The notes under the pieces were generated by a model. It was given only the letters and a program-made list of their open reading frames with translations. It was not told the DNA's origin and made no database searches. Of a stretch of DNA of 53,735 bases, positions 8,201 to 15,807 are shown in pieces. This DNA comes from Ancylobacter lacus. Its GTDB lineage: Bacteria > Pseudomonadota > Alphaproteobacteria > Rhizobiales > Xanthobacteraceae. Made by a program: the position numbers and the translations under genes. The stretch lies in assembly GCF_018390635.1 (NCBI RefSeq), contig NZ_JAHBGE010000047.1, positions 1-53,735 of the forward strand. The letters are read 5' to 3'. Position 1 is the stretch's first letter, and each line of letters opens with the position of its first letter.

Positions 8201-10837
8201 AAGGGCGAAAACCAGGAGCGCGGTGCCGGTGAGCGCGGCCGGCAGGGGAAACAGCCAGCACAGCCAAAGCGCAAGGAACGTGAACGGAGCGAGCAGCGCG
8301 CGCCGCAGATTGTCGAGCATCTTCCAGCGACCCACCGGCATCACGACGCCCGGCACCGTGCGCCCGCCGATCAGCCAGGGCAGAAGCTGCCAGTCGCCGC
8401 GCATCCAGCGGTGCTGCCGACGGGCAACCACGTCGTAGCGGGACGGAAATTCTTCCACGACCTCCACGTCCGAGGCCAATCCTGCGCGGGCGAACATGCC
8501 CTCCAGAAGGTCGTGGCTGAGCAGCGTGTTGTCCGGAATGCGCCGGGCAAGCGACGCCTCGAAGGCGTCCACCTCATAGATACCCTTGCCGGTATAGGAG
8601 CCCTCGCCGAAGAGGTCCTGATAGACGTCGGAAACGGCTGCCGCATAAGGGTCCATGCCATCGCCACCGGAGATGACCCGCTGGTAGAAAGACCCCTCGC
8701 GTCCGATGGGCAAAGAGGGTGTGACGCGCGGCTGGAGAATGCCATAGCCCCCCGTCACACGCTGCGCGGCCGGGTCGAAGATCGGCCGGTTGAGGGGATG
8801 GGCCATCTTGCCGATGAGCCGCAGCGCCGCATCCCGCGGCAGCCGTGTATCGGCGTCGAGCGTGATCACGTAGCGCACTTCCGCCGGCACCCAGGGGGCA
8901 CGGCCGGCGATGGCCATGAACGAGGTATCCGGCGCGCCGCGCAGCAGGCGGTTCAATTCATGCAGCTTGCCGCGCTTGCGCTCCCATCCCATCCATTTGC
9001 CTTCGCCCGGATTGAAGCGGCGATGCCGGTGCAGCAGGAGAAAGCGGTCGCCGGCCGGGCCGGGGCCATGGCGCTGGTTGAGGTGCGCGATCGCCTGCGC
9101 CGCCCGGTCCAGCAGCGGGGCATCGGACGGCAGGACCTCGCCATCGGCATCCGGGAAATCCGACAGCAGCGCAAAGGTGAGGTCGCCGGCGGCGCCTGAA
9201 AGATAGTGGACTTCGAGTTGCTCGATCTGCTCTTCCAGATCCGCCGCATGGGTCAGCAGGGTCGGCACCGCCACCAGCGTGCGCAGGGAGGCGGGAACTC
9301 CCTCCGCAAGCTCGAGACCCGGCAGGATGGCGCAGCCGAACAGCCACGCCACGCCCCGGTTCACCAGCGCCGTCGCCACCTCGCTGGCCGGAAGCAGGCC
9401 CACAATCCCGAAGACGGCGAGCCAGATACCGGAGAGGCCAGCCGCGGAAACCGCCCAGAGCGCCAGGGCCAGGAGACCGAGCGTCACGGCCAGGATGGTC
9501 CCCACATAGCCGATGATGCCCAGGCGGATGCTCAGGCGCGTGAGCCGAGCCTTGGCCGGCGGTCGAAAGCCGATCGTGGCCTCGAACGCCACCCGGCCAT
9601 GGCCGATGAGGTGGTGACCGGGGTCGCCGGCGGGTTCACAGACGCCGTCCAGGGCGGCGGGCGAGGCCGCCGCAGCCGCCAAGGCCAGGCCGGCGACGTC
9701 CAGCTCCGTCACCGGCGAATGGCGGGCAAGCTGTTCGATTGCGCCCCGGTAGAGGTCGCGTGTCGGAAAATCCATCGCCGCAAAGGCACTGTCCGCCCGC
9801 AGGCGCCTGTCGACGAGGCTCACGCTTTCGAACAGATCGGCCCAGTCGATGTCGGAGATCAGGCGCATGCTGGTGATGACGTTGCGCACGCTGACATTGG
9901 ACGCGCCGAGCCGCTGCTGAGCGTGCTGAACGACGCTCTCCATCGAGGCGCCTTGCGCCGCGAGCCGGACCTCCAGCCAGGCGAGGCCGGGGGTGGTGCG
10001 GGGATCCTGGTCCCGCAGCCGCTTGGACAGCTGCGCGGCGAACACCTCGTCCAGCGGCTCCGACGACCGGGTGAGGAAATCCGCGTCAAGCGCCACGGAG
10101 GCCTCGCCGGCGGCAAGCAGCTGACTGGCCAGGACGTCGGCCTCGTGTCGCCACTGGCGCCCGGCGGTGATCTGGTCCGCAAGGCGCCGCAAATTTTCCA
10201 CCAGAACGATGCGCAGGCTGATGGCCACGGCCCACAATTCGCCGATAGTCAGAGGCTCGACCTGCTGGTACGCCGCAAGAAAGCGTCGCAGCATCTCAGG
10301 GTCGAAATAGCTGTCCGTATGCGCCACATAGGCCCAGGCGAGGCCGATGACACGGGGATAGCCCGCGAGCGGGCCGTCCGCGAGCTTGGGCAATTGCCGG
10401 TAATAGCCGATGGGCAGGTCATCGCGGATTTCACGGACCTGCTCTTCCACCAGATGATAATTGTCCAGGAGCCATTCAGCGGCAGGCGCGATTGACCGCC
10501 CGCCTTCCGCATCCGCCGCCGTTTTGCGATACGCGGAGAGGAGAACCGCGGCATTTTCCTTCAGGCGCCCGTTCAGGTGCGGCACCTTGGGCGGACGGGA
10601 TGTGACGGGCTGAGCGGCCGCCAGGCTGCGGGCATGCTGTTCCAGGCGCTCGGCGCCGAACAACTCCTCGCGGATCGGATGCTGATCCGCCCAGAGCGGA
10701 CGTTTCGGGTTCAGGCCGATGGCAGCGGACAGGAAATGAAGCGGATTCGGAAAGCGTTCGGCCCGCGCGGTCATGCCCGAAGGCCAGCTTGGAGCGACCG
10801 GGCCCCCGCAGACCGGAGAAGGGAGACCGTGCCCCAA
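2222..10837 (-). CDS. ndvB: Cyclic beta-1,2-glucan synthase (GT84 / glycoamylase-like / GH94), NdvB/ChvB type
   Basis: This very large protein (2871 codons from a TTG, or 2850 from the ATG at 10774) has the length and domain order of NdvB/ChvB. A hydrophobic N-terminal half contains the GT84 domain, with the DAD motif in VITLDADTRLPRD (around residue 660) and the QxxRW-type motif QHRWMRGDW (around 810). A glycoamylase-like domain follows at roughly 1370-1520. The C-terminal GH94 phosphorylase-type region carries DWNDGM near residue 2547. In Rhizobium and Agrobacterium the enzyme uses UDP-glucose to build, elongate, trim and cyclise periplasmic beta-1,2-glucan for osmotic adaptation and host interaction. 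No NdvA exporter gene is in the window. Two very small genes precede it on the same strand. The start is uncertain because neither candidate has a strong ribosome-binding site. Confidence 0.9.
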   Translation of the reverse strand: MGHGLPSPVCGGPVAPSWPSGMTARAERFPNPLHFLSAAIGLNPKRPLWADQHPIREELFGAERLEQHARSLAAAQPVTSRPPKVPHLNGRLKENAAVLLSAYRKTAADAEGGRSIAPAAEWLLDNYHLVEEQVREIRDDLPIGYYRQLPKLADGPLAGYPRVIGLAWAYVAHTDSYFDPEMLRRFLAAYQQVEPLTIGELWAVAISLRIVLVENLRRLADQITAGRQWRHEADVLASQLLAAGEASVALDADFLTRSSEPLDEVFAAQLSKRLRDQDPRTTPGLAWLEVRLAAQGASMESVVQHAQQRLGASNVSVRNVITSMRLISDIDWADLFESVSLVDRRLRADSAFAAMDFPTRDLYRGAIEQLARHSPVTELDVAGLALAAAAASPAALDGVCEPAGDPGHHLIGHGRVAFEATIGFRPPAKARLTRLSIRLGIIGYVGTILAVTLGLLALALWAVSAAGLSGIWLAVFGIVGLLPASEVATALVNRGVAWLFGCAILPGLELAEGVPASLRTLVAVPTLLTHAADLEEQIEQLEVHYLSGAAGDLTFALLSDFPDADGEVLPSDAPLLDRAAQAIAHLNQRHGPGPAGDRFLLLHRHRRFNPGEGKWMGWERKRGKLHELNRLLRGAPDTSFMAIAGRAPWVPAEVRYVITLDADTRLPRDAALRLIGKMAHPLNRPIFDPAAQRVTGGYGILQPRVTPSLPIGREGSFYQRVISGGDGMDPYAAAVSDVYQDLFGEGSYTGKGIYEVDAFEASLARRIPDNTLLSHDLLEGMFARAGLASDVEVVEEFPSRYDVVARRQHRWMRGDWQLLPWLIGGRTVPGVVMPVGRWKMLDNLRRALLAPFTFLALWLCWLFPLPAALTGTALLVFALAVPALLPVLFNFMPPRPGLRVRSHFLQVLDDLRLAASQTLLSLAFLADQAWSAGDAAVRTLVRLFVTRRHLLEWATAATFSAGPRLTLSGFCRQMAGGMGLVTVAAAAALFLAPGTWPLILPLALLWLAAPAVALVVSRSPSVPVRLAIGPSDAAALRLIARRTWRYFETFVTPDDNMLPPDNFQEVPRPVLAHRTSPTNMGLYLLSAVAARDFGWAGTIETLERLEATFATLKKLPRFRGHFFNWYGTRDLAPLPPDYVSSVDSGNLAGHLITLANACEEWVQAPLAADALQGIADTLALARSACAALPSAGSPSARALEEVLAEIDGQLTGTQTVEVMTPVLKRLVDKASRLALQVAPATGEDPSADVAFWIEAIGRAVNSHDQDRLRLRMPGVSEDTPARLTALAATARAMALEMDFAFLLDPERKLLSIGYALTENGLDPSCYDLLASEARLASLFAIAKGDAPTRHWFRLGRLATPLGNASALISWSGSMFEYLMPSLVMRAPSGSLLEQTSRLVVERQQAYGRSLGVPWGMSESAYNARDIEFTYQYGNFGVPGLGLKRGLAENIVVAPYATGLASMVSPEHAVRNYDRLTEMGARGRYGFYEALDFTRTRVPDGEDAAIVRSFMAHHQGMTIVAVANTLRDGEMRSRFHREPMIRASELLLQERSPRDVFIARPRAEEVRAAAVVAGDDSTTVRHLTLPLSGPPVTHLLSNGSYTVMLTGAGGGYSRWRDIAVTRWHEDTTRDDRGSFIFLRDLRRGTLWSPTSQPQGGDDAHGDVLFGEDHAEFIRQDAGLTTTMDVIVSGEHNGEVRRVCLTNTGRRAREIELTSYAELVLTTPAIDTAHPAFAKMFVQTEHLPEFGALVATRRPRAPGEPRIWAAHFMVVEGESAGDPQYETDRARFIGRGRTVATARAITDGAALSQTVGTVLDPIFSLRQSVRIAPGRSARIAFWTVVASTREELMGLIDAHHDRNAFDRARTLAWTQAQVQLRHIDVDLAEASDFQRLTAPLLCMDRRFRSSSEIIRRGAGPQSGLWQHAISGDLPIVLMRIDEIEDIAQVRQLLRAREYWRMKRLAIDIVIVNERAASYVQDLQIAIETAARTQETRPPLGDAQVLGAVHVLRADLMSIESRDLLQSAARVVLLARGGPLADQLARIGRASGALLPHRPAQPRPAPANAARPPPVLEYFNGLGGFDKDGREYVTVLSNGDTTPAPWINVIANEGFGFQVSAEGSGFSWAGNSRENQLTQWSNDPVVDPPGEAFYVRDEATGELWSPTAQPLRDSGTYVARHGFGYSRFSHESNGLGLDLLQFVPLDDPIKISRLTLTNLSGRPRRLSVTAYADWVLGTSRGASAPFILTEIDPHSGAMLARNRWSTAFGSRVAFLDLCGRQTAWTADRTEFLGRGGSLAAPLGLASGRPLSGITGAGFDPCAALQTVVELGIGESIEVVAFLGQGASVEQTRALITAYRQADLDAVLAAVTAHWTQVLGTVQVKTPDRAMDIMLNGWLLYQTLACRITARSGFYQASGAYGFRDQLQDGMALTLALPKETRAHIVRAAGRQFVEGDVQHWWLPQTGQGVRTAISDDVVWLAFATATYMESTADASILDEVVPFLEGPALQPGQHDAFFLPMPSEERATLFEHCARALDRAVALTGALGMPLMGTGDWNDGMNRVGEQGQGESVWLGWLLIRTIEMFAPCAEARDPARARRWRDHAQSVTRSIERSAWDGEWYRRATFDDGTWLGSKLNAECRIDSIAQSWAVLSGAADGSRAEAAMASLQRHLVRVEDGIAPLFTPPFDRTPLDPGYIKGYPPGLRENGGQYTHAAMWAVLAFAKLGSGDRAHALFSLLNPINHARTAEEAGRYKVEPYVVAADVYSVAPHVGRGGWSWYTGSAGWMQRAGIEGLLGLRRQGEWLLVEPCIPATWPGFSATVRLDGTVWHIEVRSGPAEGDGAPGLVLDGRRGPLPEGPVRIALDGRSHELLVWQGTR

Positions 10838-10879
10838 ATGCGTTCAACGCTCATTCCACCACCTCATTGACCGTGAAAA

Positions 10880-11137
10880 CTATCTGCCCTCGTCCGCTGC
10901 GAGGGCCTGCATCAGTTCATCGTAATTCACCACGAACACTTGGCTTGCGCCCTGCACATCCACGGCCGGCGTATGCAGCATCGTCGCGGTGCGTCGATAG
11001 GCGAGAAAGCTGATGTTCGGGATGTCCTCCTCATCAATCACCACAAGGTAGCGGCCGGCAGGCTGCTCCTCCCGGAGGGCCTTGAGGGAAAAGGGGTAAC
11101 GGAATGAGACCGTCATTTCTTTGGTGCGGGTGGCCAT
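10880..11137 (-). CDS. Small hypothetical protein (85 aa) upstream of the glucan synthase
   Basis: An 85-residue soluble protein with an MTVSFRYPF start-region motif and a mixed acidic C-terminus. It has no signal peptide, membrane segment or recognisable motif. Its start lies 9 bp after the stop of the 42-residue gene, and its stop is 42 bp before the most upstream start of the glucan synthase. The three are therefore probably cotranscribed leftwards. I do not recognise the family. The compact arrangement makes it a candidate accessory or regulatory partner of the synthase, by position only. Confidence 0.6.
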   Translation of the reverse strand: MATRTKEMTVSFRYPFSLKALREEQPAGRYLVVIDEEDIPNISFLAYRRTATMLHTPAVDVQGASQVFVVNYDELMQALAADEGR

Positions 11138-11146
11138 GGTGGCCCG

Positions 11147-11275
11147 TCACCCCTTCTTCTTCGGTAGCGCGATGGCAGTCACGGAGCCTTTCGCAGCCGT
11201 GGACGCCTCCACGGGCGGTTTGATTTTCTTCGGCTTCTTGGCTTCGCGGTTGCCGCGCACTTGGCCTTTAGCCAT
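11147..11275 (-). CDS. Small basic protein (42 aa), MAKGQxRGNREAKKPKK type
   Basis: I chose the ATG at 11275 because a GAGG lies 8 nt upstream. The competing ATG at 11281 is only 2 nt from it. The product is short and very lysine-rich, opening MAKGQVRGNREAKKPKK and ending LPKKKG. From memory, small proteins with this opening are widespread and uncharacterised in alphaproteobacteria. Its charge suggests contact with nucleic acid or ribosomes, but that is speculation. It is the first gene of the leftward unit that leads into the glucan synthase. Confidence 0.6.
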   Translation of the reverse strand: MAKGQVRGNREAKKPKKIKPPVEASTAAKGSVTAIALPKKKG

Positions 11276-11902
11276 TGTCATTACCTCAACATTTAGGGTT
11301 GCTGGAGAACTCAGGACGAGGACCATCCCGCGACCGGGATGGCGACGGCGCAGGCCATTGGATCGACGCCGCCGATCCGGGTGTCGCGCGCAGTCGCACC
11401 GCCGGCGCGGGTTGCGACTCACGCTCCTAACGTATCGATTTCAACGCCCCTGGCCCGTGCGCTCTCGAGCACCAAGGGCATCGGCTTAGCCATCACGGAC
11501 GAGGGATCGTCCCCCGAGCTTCGAAATCCACGGCCTCAGCCGCCCATGTCGGGGAAACACCGCCCGGTCAGACATAAGGCACCAAAAACCCAGACACCAA
11601 ATGTGGCGTATTCCTGGAAACTCCACGCGATACGCCGGTCAAATGACAGTCAGTTCGGGTTTTTAATTCAGATAAATTTCGATATTTATTTTCATTAGTA
11701 ATTATGGATGATGGACTATATTATTACAAGGGAAATAATCTCGCACCAGAAGCGCGCGATCGCCCCCCAAGAAAGCAGAATTTGAAACGGAAGCTGAGCA
11801 GGAAGAGGCCCGTGCGGTGCCCGTTCCAGGGCGGCGTCCACTTTCGGCGGTCCGCCCCCGGGGGCGCGGATCGTGCCGATCTGCCCGAATACGGAGAGGC
11901 CT
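11276..11902. other. Divergent intergenic region with AT-rich core
   Basis: About 627 bp separate the leftward 42-aa/85-aa/ndvB unit from the rightward transglutaminase. I see no convincing gene here; the open frames lack ribosome-binding sites and recognisable content. Positions 11640-11715 are strikingly AT-rich (runs such as TTTTTAATTCAG and TTTATTTTCATTAG) against the GC-rich surroundings. The region probably holds both divergent promoters and may be bound by an AT-preferring nucleoid protein such as MucR/Ros or a Lsr2/H-NS analogue (inference). Confidence 0.5.
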
Positions 11903-12802
11903 GTGATCACGCTCAGCATCCATCATCGCACGATCTACCATTATCACCGTCCCGTACTCCTGGGCGCGCATCGCCTCATGGTGCGTCCGCGCGAATCTCG
12001 GGAGCTGCGCCTCAACGCCATGACGGTGTCCATTGAACCGCGCGCCGCTCTCACATGGGCACACGACGTATCCGGCAATGCGGTTGCGACCGCGACCTTT
12101 CAGAACTTCACCGACCACTTGTCGATCGACAGCCTTGCCGAGATCGAGCTCGACGCTGTGGAATGGCCGGTGTTCGATGTTGCTGCATCGGCGATCACCT
12201 ACCCGTTTGTTTACAGCGCGGACGAATGGGCAGACCTCGGCGCCTTGGCCAGCCCTCAATACAATGACCCCGTTGGACGGCTGCGGGCCTGGAGCCAAGC
12301 CTTCGTGCGCGGCGCCTCCACCGACACCCTGGCGCTGCTGAAGGACCTCAATAGCGGGGTGACCGCCTGGATCTCTTACCAGGAGCGGGACGACGAGGGC
12401 ACTCAGACACCCGTCCAGACGCTCGATCGCGGTTGGGGATCGTGCCGGGACATGGCGTTGCTGCTGGTGGAAGCCGTCCGGATCCTGGGTTTTGGCGCAC
12501 GCGTCGTCTCCGGATACATGCACAACCCCACCCTGGAGGGGACAGGCAGCGGGGGCGCTGGATCAACCCATGCCTGGGCGGAAGTCTATGTTCCCGGCGC
12601 CGGCTGGATCACGTTCGATCCGACCAACCGCAGCGTGGGCGGTGCCAATCTAATCCCCGTGGCAGTGGGGCGCACCATGCGCCAGGTGATGCCGGTGACA
12701 GGCAGTTTCGCCGGCACGAGCGACGCATTCGATTTCATGTCCGTCGAGGTTGAGGTACGGGACCAATCGTCGGCCCTTGCGGCACCCTTCGGGGCATTGT
12801 AA
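11903..12802 (+). CDS. Transglutaminase-like cysteine protease-fold protein, with complete catalytic triad
   Basis: The start is taken as GTG 11903, which has GGAG 6 nt upstream and gives the usual VITLSIHHRTIYHY opening of this family. The 299-residue protein has the N-terminal bacterial transglutaminase beta domain (residues 5-80) and then the transglutaminase core. Cys181 lies in DRGWGSCRDMA, His223 in STHAWAEVYVPGAGW and Asp239 in TFDPTN, so all three catalytic positions are present. There is no signal peptide, so it should be cytoplasmic. Bacterial members may cleave or cross-link amide bonds; no substrate is established. It sits beside a leftward operon that encodes a second, divergent transglutaminase-like protein, and the two stops converge. 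Confidence 0.85.
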   Translation: MITLSIHHRTIYHYHRPVLLGAHRLMVRPRESRELRLNAMTVSIEPRAALTWAHDVSGNAVATATFQNFTDHLSIDSLAEIELDAVEWPVFDVAASAITYPFVYSADEWADLGALASPQYNDPVGRLRAWSQAFVRGASTDTLALLKDLNSGVTAWISYQERDDEGTQTPVQTLDRGWGSCRDMALLLVEAVRILGFGARVVSGYMHNPTLEGTGSGGAGSTHAWAEVYVPGAGWITFDPTNRSVGGANLIPVAVGRTMRQVMPVTGSFAGTSDAFDFMSVEVEVRDQSSALAAPFGAL

Positions 12803-12803
12803 C

Positions 12804-14093
12804 CTAAGCCAGAGCAGCAAGGCCCATCGCCGCCGAAACGCTGGATGCGATGAGGATGCCGAGCTTGACCGTGTCCTGCAGGGCCGGCGCGAAGGCCCGT
12901 TCGGCGATGAACAGGGCCATGGCGAAGCCGATGCCCGTGAGCAGGCTGCCGGACGCGATCAGGCCCCAGCTGAGTTGCGACGGGCGGACGGCCAGCCGCA
13001 GGCGCACCGCAAGGAAGCTGAACAGAAGGACGCCCGCGGGCTTTCCGATCGCGAAGGCCGCCACAATGGCAAGGGTGAGCGTGGCGTCGAAGCCGACCGT
13101 GCCGAATGACGTGCCGGCATTGGCGAGCGCGAACAGGGGCATGATGATGAAAGCCACCCAGGGGTGCATCAGGATTTCGAGGCGTTCGATCGGGGACAGG
13201 GCTTCGCGGGCGGCAACGCCGACCCGCCGGAGATCGCCCCGCGCCCTGGTCCCCGCCTCCCAGCGCTCGCCAGGGGGATAGGCCGTCACCCGGTCCAGAA
13301 TGGCGTGCAGCCTGAGATCACTGACCCAGCTTCGCGCTGGCGTCATGAGGCCGAGGAGCACGCCGGTGAGAGTCGCATGGACGCCCGACAGGTCGAACGC
13401 CAGCCAAATACAGCCGCCGAGCGCGAAATAAACGAACAAGCTCCGCACCCCGAACCGCGCCACGCCCCACACTGCGGCGAGACCTAAGCCTGCGGCACCA
13501 AGCGCGATGACGTTGAGGCCATGGCTATAGCCGATGGTTACGACAAGAATGGCGCCCACGTCATCAAAGATGGCCAGCGAAAGGATGAAGAGGCGCAGGG
13601 TTTCCGGCACACGGGAGCCGAGCAGCGCCAGGCATCCGATGACGAAGGCCGTGTCGGTGGACATCACGGTGCCCCAGCCGACGGCCCCCACCCCGCCCTG
13701 CATCACCAGCAGAAAGACCGCCACCGGCACCACCATGCCGCCCATCGCCGCAGCGAGCGGCAGTGCCGCGGCCCGCAGCTGGCGCAGTTCGCCGAGCACC
13801 AGTTCACGCTTCAGCTCAAGGGCGATCAGGAAGAAGAAGAGGGTCATCAACCCATCGTTGATCCACTGCTTGAGCGAGCGGACCGCCTCGACGCCGCCGG
13901 CCTGCAGGCCGATCTTCATCTCCCAGAAGCCGGTCACGGCTTCGGACAGGCCCGTATTGGCGAGAACAAGGGCGACCACCGTGCAGCCAAGCAGGATGGC
14001 ACCGGCCATGGCCTCGATGCTCATGAACCGCTTGAAGGCTTGGGTGATCCAGTCGGCCGGCTCAGAGGGCAGGCGCCCCATCGCCTCGCTCAT
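12804..14093 (-). CDS. nhaA: Na+/H+ antiporter NhaA
   Basis: A 429-residue polytopic membrane protein with clear NhaA landmarks: DGLMTLFFFLIALELKRE, the STDTAFVIG segment carrying the Asp equivalent to E. coli Asp133, the AIFDDVGAI pair equivalent to Asp163/Asp164, and SGVHATLTGVLLG. NhaA exchanges two protons for one Na+ or Li+ across the inner membrane and protects against sodium and alkaline stress. The start is ATG 14093, which shares one base with the stop of the upstream transglutaminase-like gene (TGATG), so the two are translationally coupled. This makes nhaA the last gene of a five-gene leftward operon. Its stop comes 2 bp after the end of the convergent transglutaminase gene. Confidence 0.95.
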   Translation of the reverse strand: MSEAMGRLPSEPADWITQAFKRFMSIEAMAGAILLGCTVVALVLANTGLSEAVTGFWEMKIGLQAGGVEAVRSLKQWINDGLMTLFFFLIALELKRELVLGELRQLRAAALPLAAAMGGMVVPVAVFLLVMQGGVGAVGWGTVMSTDTAFVIGCLALLGSRVPETLRLFILSLAIFDDVGAILVVTIGYSHGLNVIALGAAGLGLAAVWGVARFGVRSLFVYFALGGCIWLAFDLSGVHATLTGVLLGLMTPARSWVSDLRLHAILDRVTAYPPGERWEAGTRARGDLRRVGVAAREALSPIERLEILMHPWVAFIIMPLFALANAGTSFGTVGFDATLTLAIVAAFAIGKPAGVLLFSFLAVRLRLAVRPSQLSWGLIASGSLLTGIGFAMALFIAERAFAPALQDTVKLGILIASSVSAAMGLAALA

Positions 14094-14947
14094 CAGTGTC
14101 GTTCGTCCGGAAGGGCGGCCCATGGCGTCGGAACGACCGCCACGTAGGGCACCTCATAGGTCCAGACCCGGAAGGATTTCAGCACATGGGGGCCAAAGGA
14201 ATTGATGAGCGGGATATCCGCCGCATCGCGGCCCCGGGCGACGACGATCCGGCCGATGCGCGGCACGTTGTTGCGGGGATCGAAGGCATGCCAGCGACCG
14301 TCGAGATAGACTTCGATCCAGGCGCTGAAATCCATGGGATCCACCACTGGCACGCCGATGTCTCCCAGATGCCCGTTCACATAGCGCGCGGGAATGTTGA
14401 GGCAGCGGCAGAAGGTCAGGGCGAGGTGCGCGAAGTCCCGGCAGACGCCCACGCCCTCCTCGAACGCCTCGAATGCGGACCGGGTGGAGCGCGCCTGCAT
14501 GTAGTCAAAGCGGATATGGGTGTGCACGAAGTCACAGATCGCCTGCACCCGGCCCCATCCCGGCGCAATCGCGCCGAACATGTCCCACGCAATCTGGCTG
14601 AGGCGATCGGTCTCGCAATAGCGGCTGCCCAGCAGATAGATGAGGCAGTCATCCGGCAGTTCGGGGACGGGCACCTCGCGTGCGGCAGTCATCGCCGGAG
14701 CGGGAAGGCCGCTGTCCTCGAGCGTGGCATCTCCCCACATCATGAAGTCGCCGGGCGTCGCCACCAGCCTGCGGCACCGATTGCCGAAGAGGTCCCGATA
14801 GACCGTGCTTGGCACGGGTGGGGTGGTGAAGAAGGTTTCCGGCGATCGAATATCCGGCCCGCGTTCATCGTGGAGGGACAGCAGGCAGACAAGCGCGGTT
14901 GGCTGCGGGCAGGTCAGCGTGATTTCGTAACCGTATCGGATCAGCAC
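14093..14947 (-). CDS. Transglutaminase-like domain protein, catalytic His position occupied by Ser
   Basis: The GTG start at 14947 has AGGA 8 nt upstream and gives the typical VLIRYGYEITL opening; longer frames run into the DUF1488 gene. The 284-residue product has the transglutaminase core. Cys169 lies in GVGVCRDFAHLA, and the Asp motif AFDPRN is near residue 222. At the catalytic His position it reads DFSAWIEVYLDGRW, with Ser208 instead of His. From memory this DFSAW form is common in the alphaproteobacterial subfamily, so it may be a distinct enzyme or a non-catalytic binder. It is coupled to nhaA by a one-base overlap and follows the DUF1488 gene by 25 bp. Confidence 0.85.
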   Translation of the reverse strand: MLIRYGYEITLTCPQPTALVCLLSLHDERGPDIRSPETFFTTPPVPSTVYRDLFGNRCRRLVATPGDFMMWGDATLEDSGLPAPAMTAAREVPVPELPDDCLIYLLGSRYCETDRLSQIAWDMFGAIAPGWGRVQAICDFVHTHIRFDYMQARSTRSAFEAFEEGVGVCRDFAHLALTFCRCLNIPARYVNGHLGDIGVPVVDPMDFSAWIEVYLDGRWHAFDPRNNVPRIGRIVVARGRDAADIPLINSFGPHVLKSFRVWTYEVPYVAVVPTPWAALPDERH

Positions 14948-14972
14948 GGGTACATCCTGACATGAGGAGGGG

Positions 14973-15251
14973 TCATCGGATATCCGCCGCCGTGAGAACG
15001 TAGTAGGGACGGCGCGGGCCGCCGGCATAGACCTTGGAGGCCGCGGCGTGGACGGCGTTGCGCCGCCGGTCGAAGGCGGAGAGACAGGCATCTTCCTCAA
15101 GGCCCGTCAGGTGCGCCGCTGCGGAGGAGGCCCCGAGCGCGCCCATCTCGACGAGGAACGGGATTTCAAACATGCCGTCATGGCCGGCAAAGCGGACGGC
15201 GTTGCGGGCCTTGTCGAAACTGCGGCTGTGGTTGGGAAATGCCAGCGTCAT
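14973..15251 (-). CDS. DUF1488 family protein
   Basis: A 92-residue protein opening MTLAFPNHSRSFDKARNAVRF, with FAGHDGMFEIPFLVE shortly after. This is the standard DUF1488 pattern, a small soluble alphaproteobacterial family of unknown function. Its ATG overlaps the stop of the preceding 80-aa gene by four bases (ATGA), a sign of translational coupling. It is the third gene of the leftward operon that ends in the Ser-type transglutaminase and nhaA. Confidence 0.85.
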   Translation of the reverse strand: MTLAFPNHSRSFDKARNAVRFAGHDGMFEIPFLVEMGALGASSAAAHLTGLEEDACLSAFDRRRNAVHAAASKVYAGGPRRPYYVLTAADIR

Positions 15252-15490
15252 GGCGTGCGCCTTTCATGGGACGGCAGGAGAAGAGCGAAGGCGCAGGAAT
15301 GGAGTTCGCGCCCGGCTTCGTCGAAAATGGTCACGGCATCGGGTCGCTGCGGCATGTCGAGCGACCGGGCGAGGACGCTCGCCAAGGTGAGCGCCTCATC
15401 AAGGTTGCGCACCACACCGACTTCGCGGCCTACCTGCGCGTGCGCCCCGTCTTCGGGCCGGATGCGAAAAAACGTGATCACGATCCGCAT
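15248..15490 (-). CDS. Small hypothetical protein (80 aa)
   Basis: An 80-residue soluble protein opening MRIVITFFRIRPEDG, with a central NLDEALTLASVLARSLDMP helix-like segment and a VTIFDEAGRELH strand. It overlaps the DUF1488 start by four bases and begins 20 bp after the 98-aa gene, so it is a real operon member. I do not recognise a named family. The layout resembles small alpha/beta proteins of the DUF2188 kind, but the similarity is weak. Confidence 0.65.
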   Translation of the reverse strand: MRIVITFFRIRPEDGAHAQVGREVGVVRNLDEALTLASVLARSLDMPQRPDAVTIFDEAGRELHSCAFALLLPSHERRTP

Positions 15491-15510
15491 GATGCGTCAC
15501 AGCCCGATGC

Positions 15511-15807
15511 TCAGGTCCGCCCCCCGGACCGCGCCGGGGACGTGCCCTCGCCAGGCTCTTCGATCCGCACCAGGTCCAGGCTGTCTTCCGTCGCCACCCG
15601 CTCGAACGCCTCGCTGTCCTGGCGCAGGCGGTATTGAAAAGAGGCGCCCAAGGCCGGCATCAAACCTGTGATCCGGTAAACATCGTCGAGCTTCTGCGCG
15701 GGGTTGCCATACCCGCTGAGGAGCCGGACCGACTGGCCGATGGAAAAGCGGCGCATGGGTTCGGAAAAACGGGAAGCACCAGCACGGGCGGGGAAAGATG
15801 TTGTCAC
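15511..15807 (-). CDS. Hypothetical protein (98 aa), first gene of the transglutaminase-nhaA operon
   Basis: GTG 15807 is chosen because a strong AAGGAGGAG lies about 6 nt upstream. The product has a basic N-terminus and then RRFSIGQSVRLLSGYGNPAQ, DDVYRITGLMPA and FQYRLRQDSEAFERVATEDSL. It reads like a small beta-barrel (KOW/SH3-like) fold with an acidic tail, which is an inference from the pattern of hydrophobic strands. I recall similar uncharacterised alphaproteobacterial proteins but no assigned function. It leads the tightly packed leftward operon 98 aa, 80 aa, DUF1488, transglutaminase-like, nhaA. Confidence 0.7.
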   Translation of the reverse strand: MTTSFPARAGASRFSEPMRRFSIGQSVRLLSGYGNPAQKLDDVYRITGLMPALGASFQYRLRQDSEAFERVATEDSLDLVRIEEPGEGTSPARSGGRT

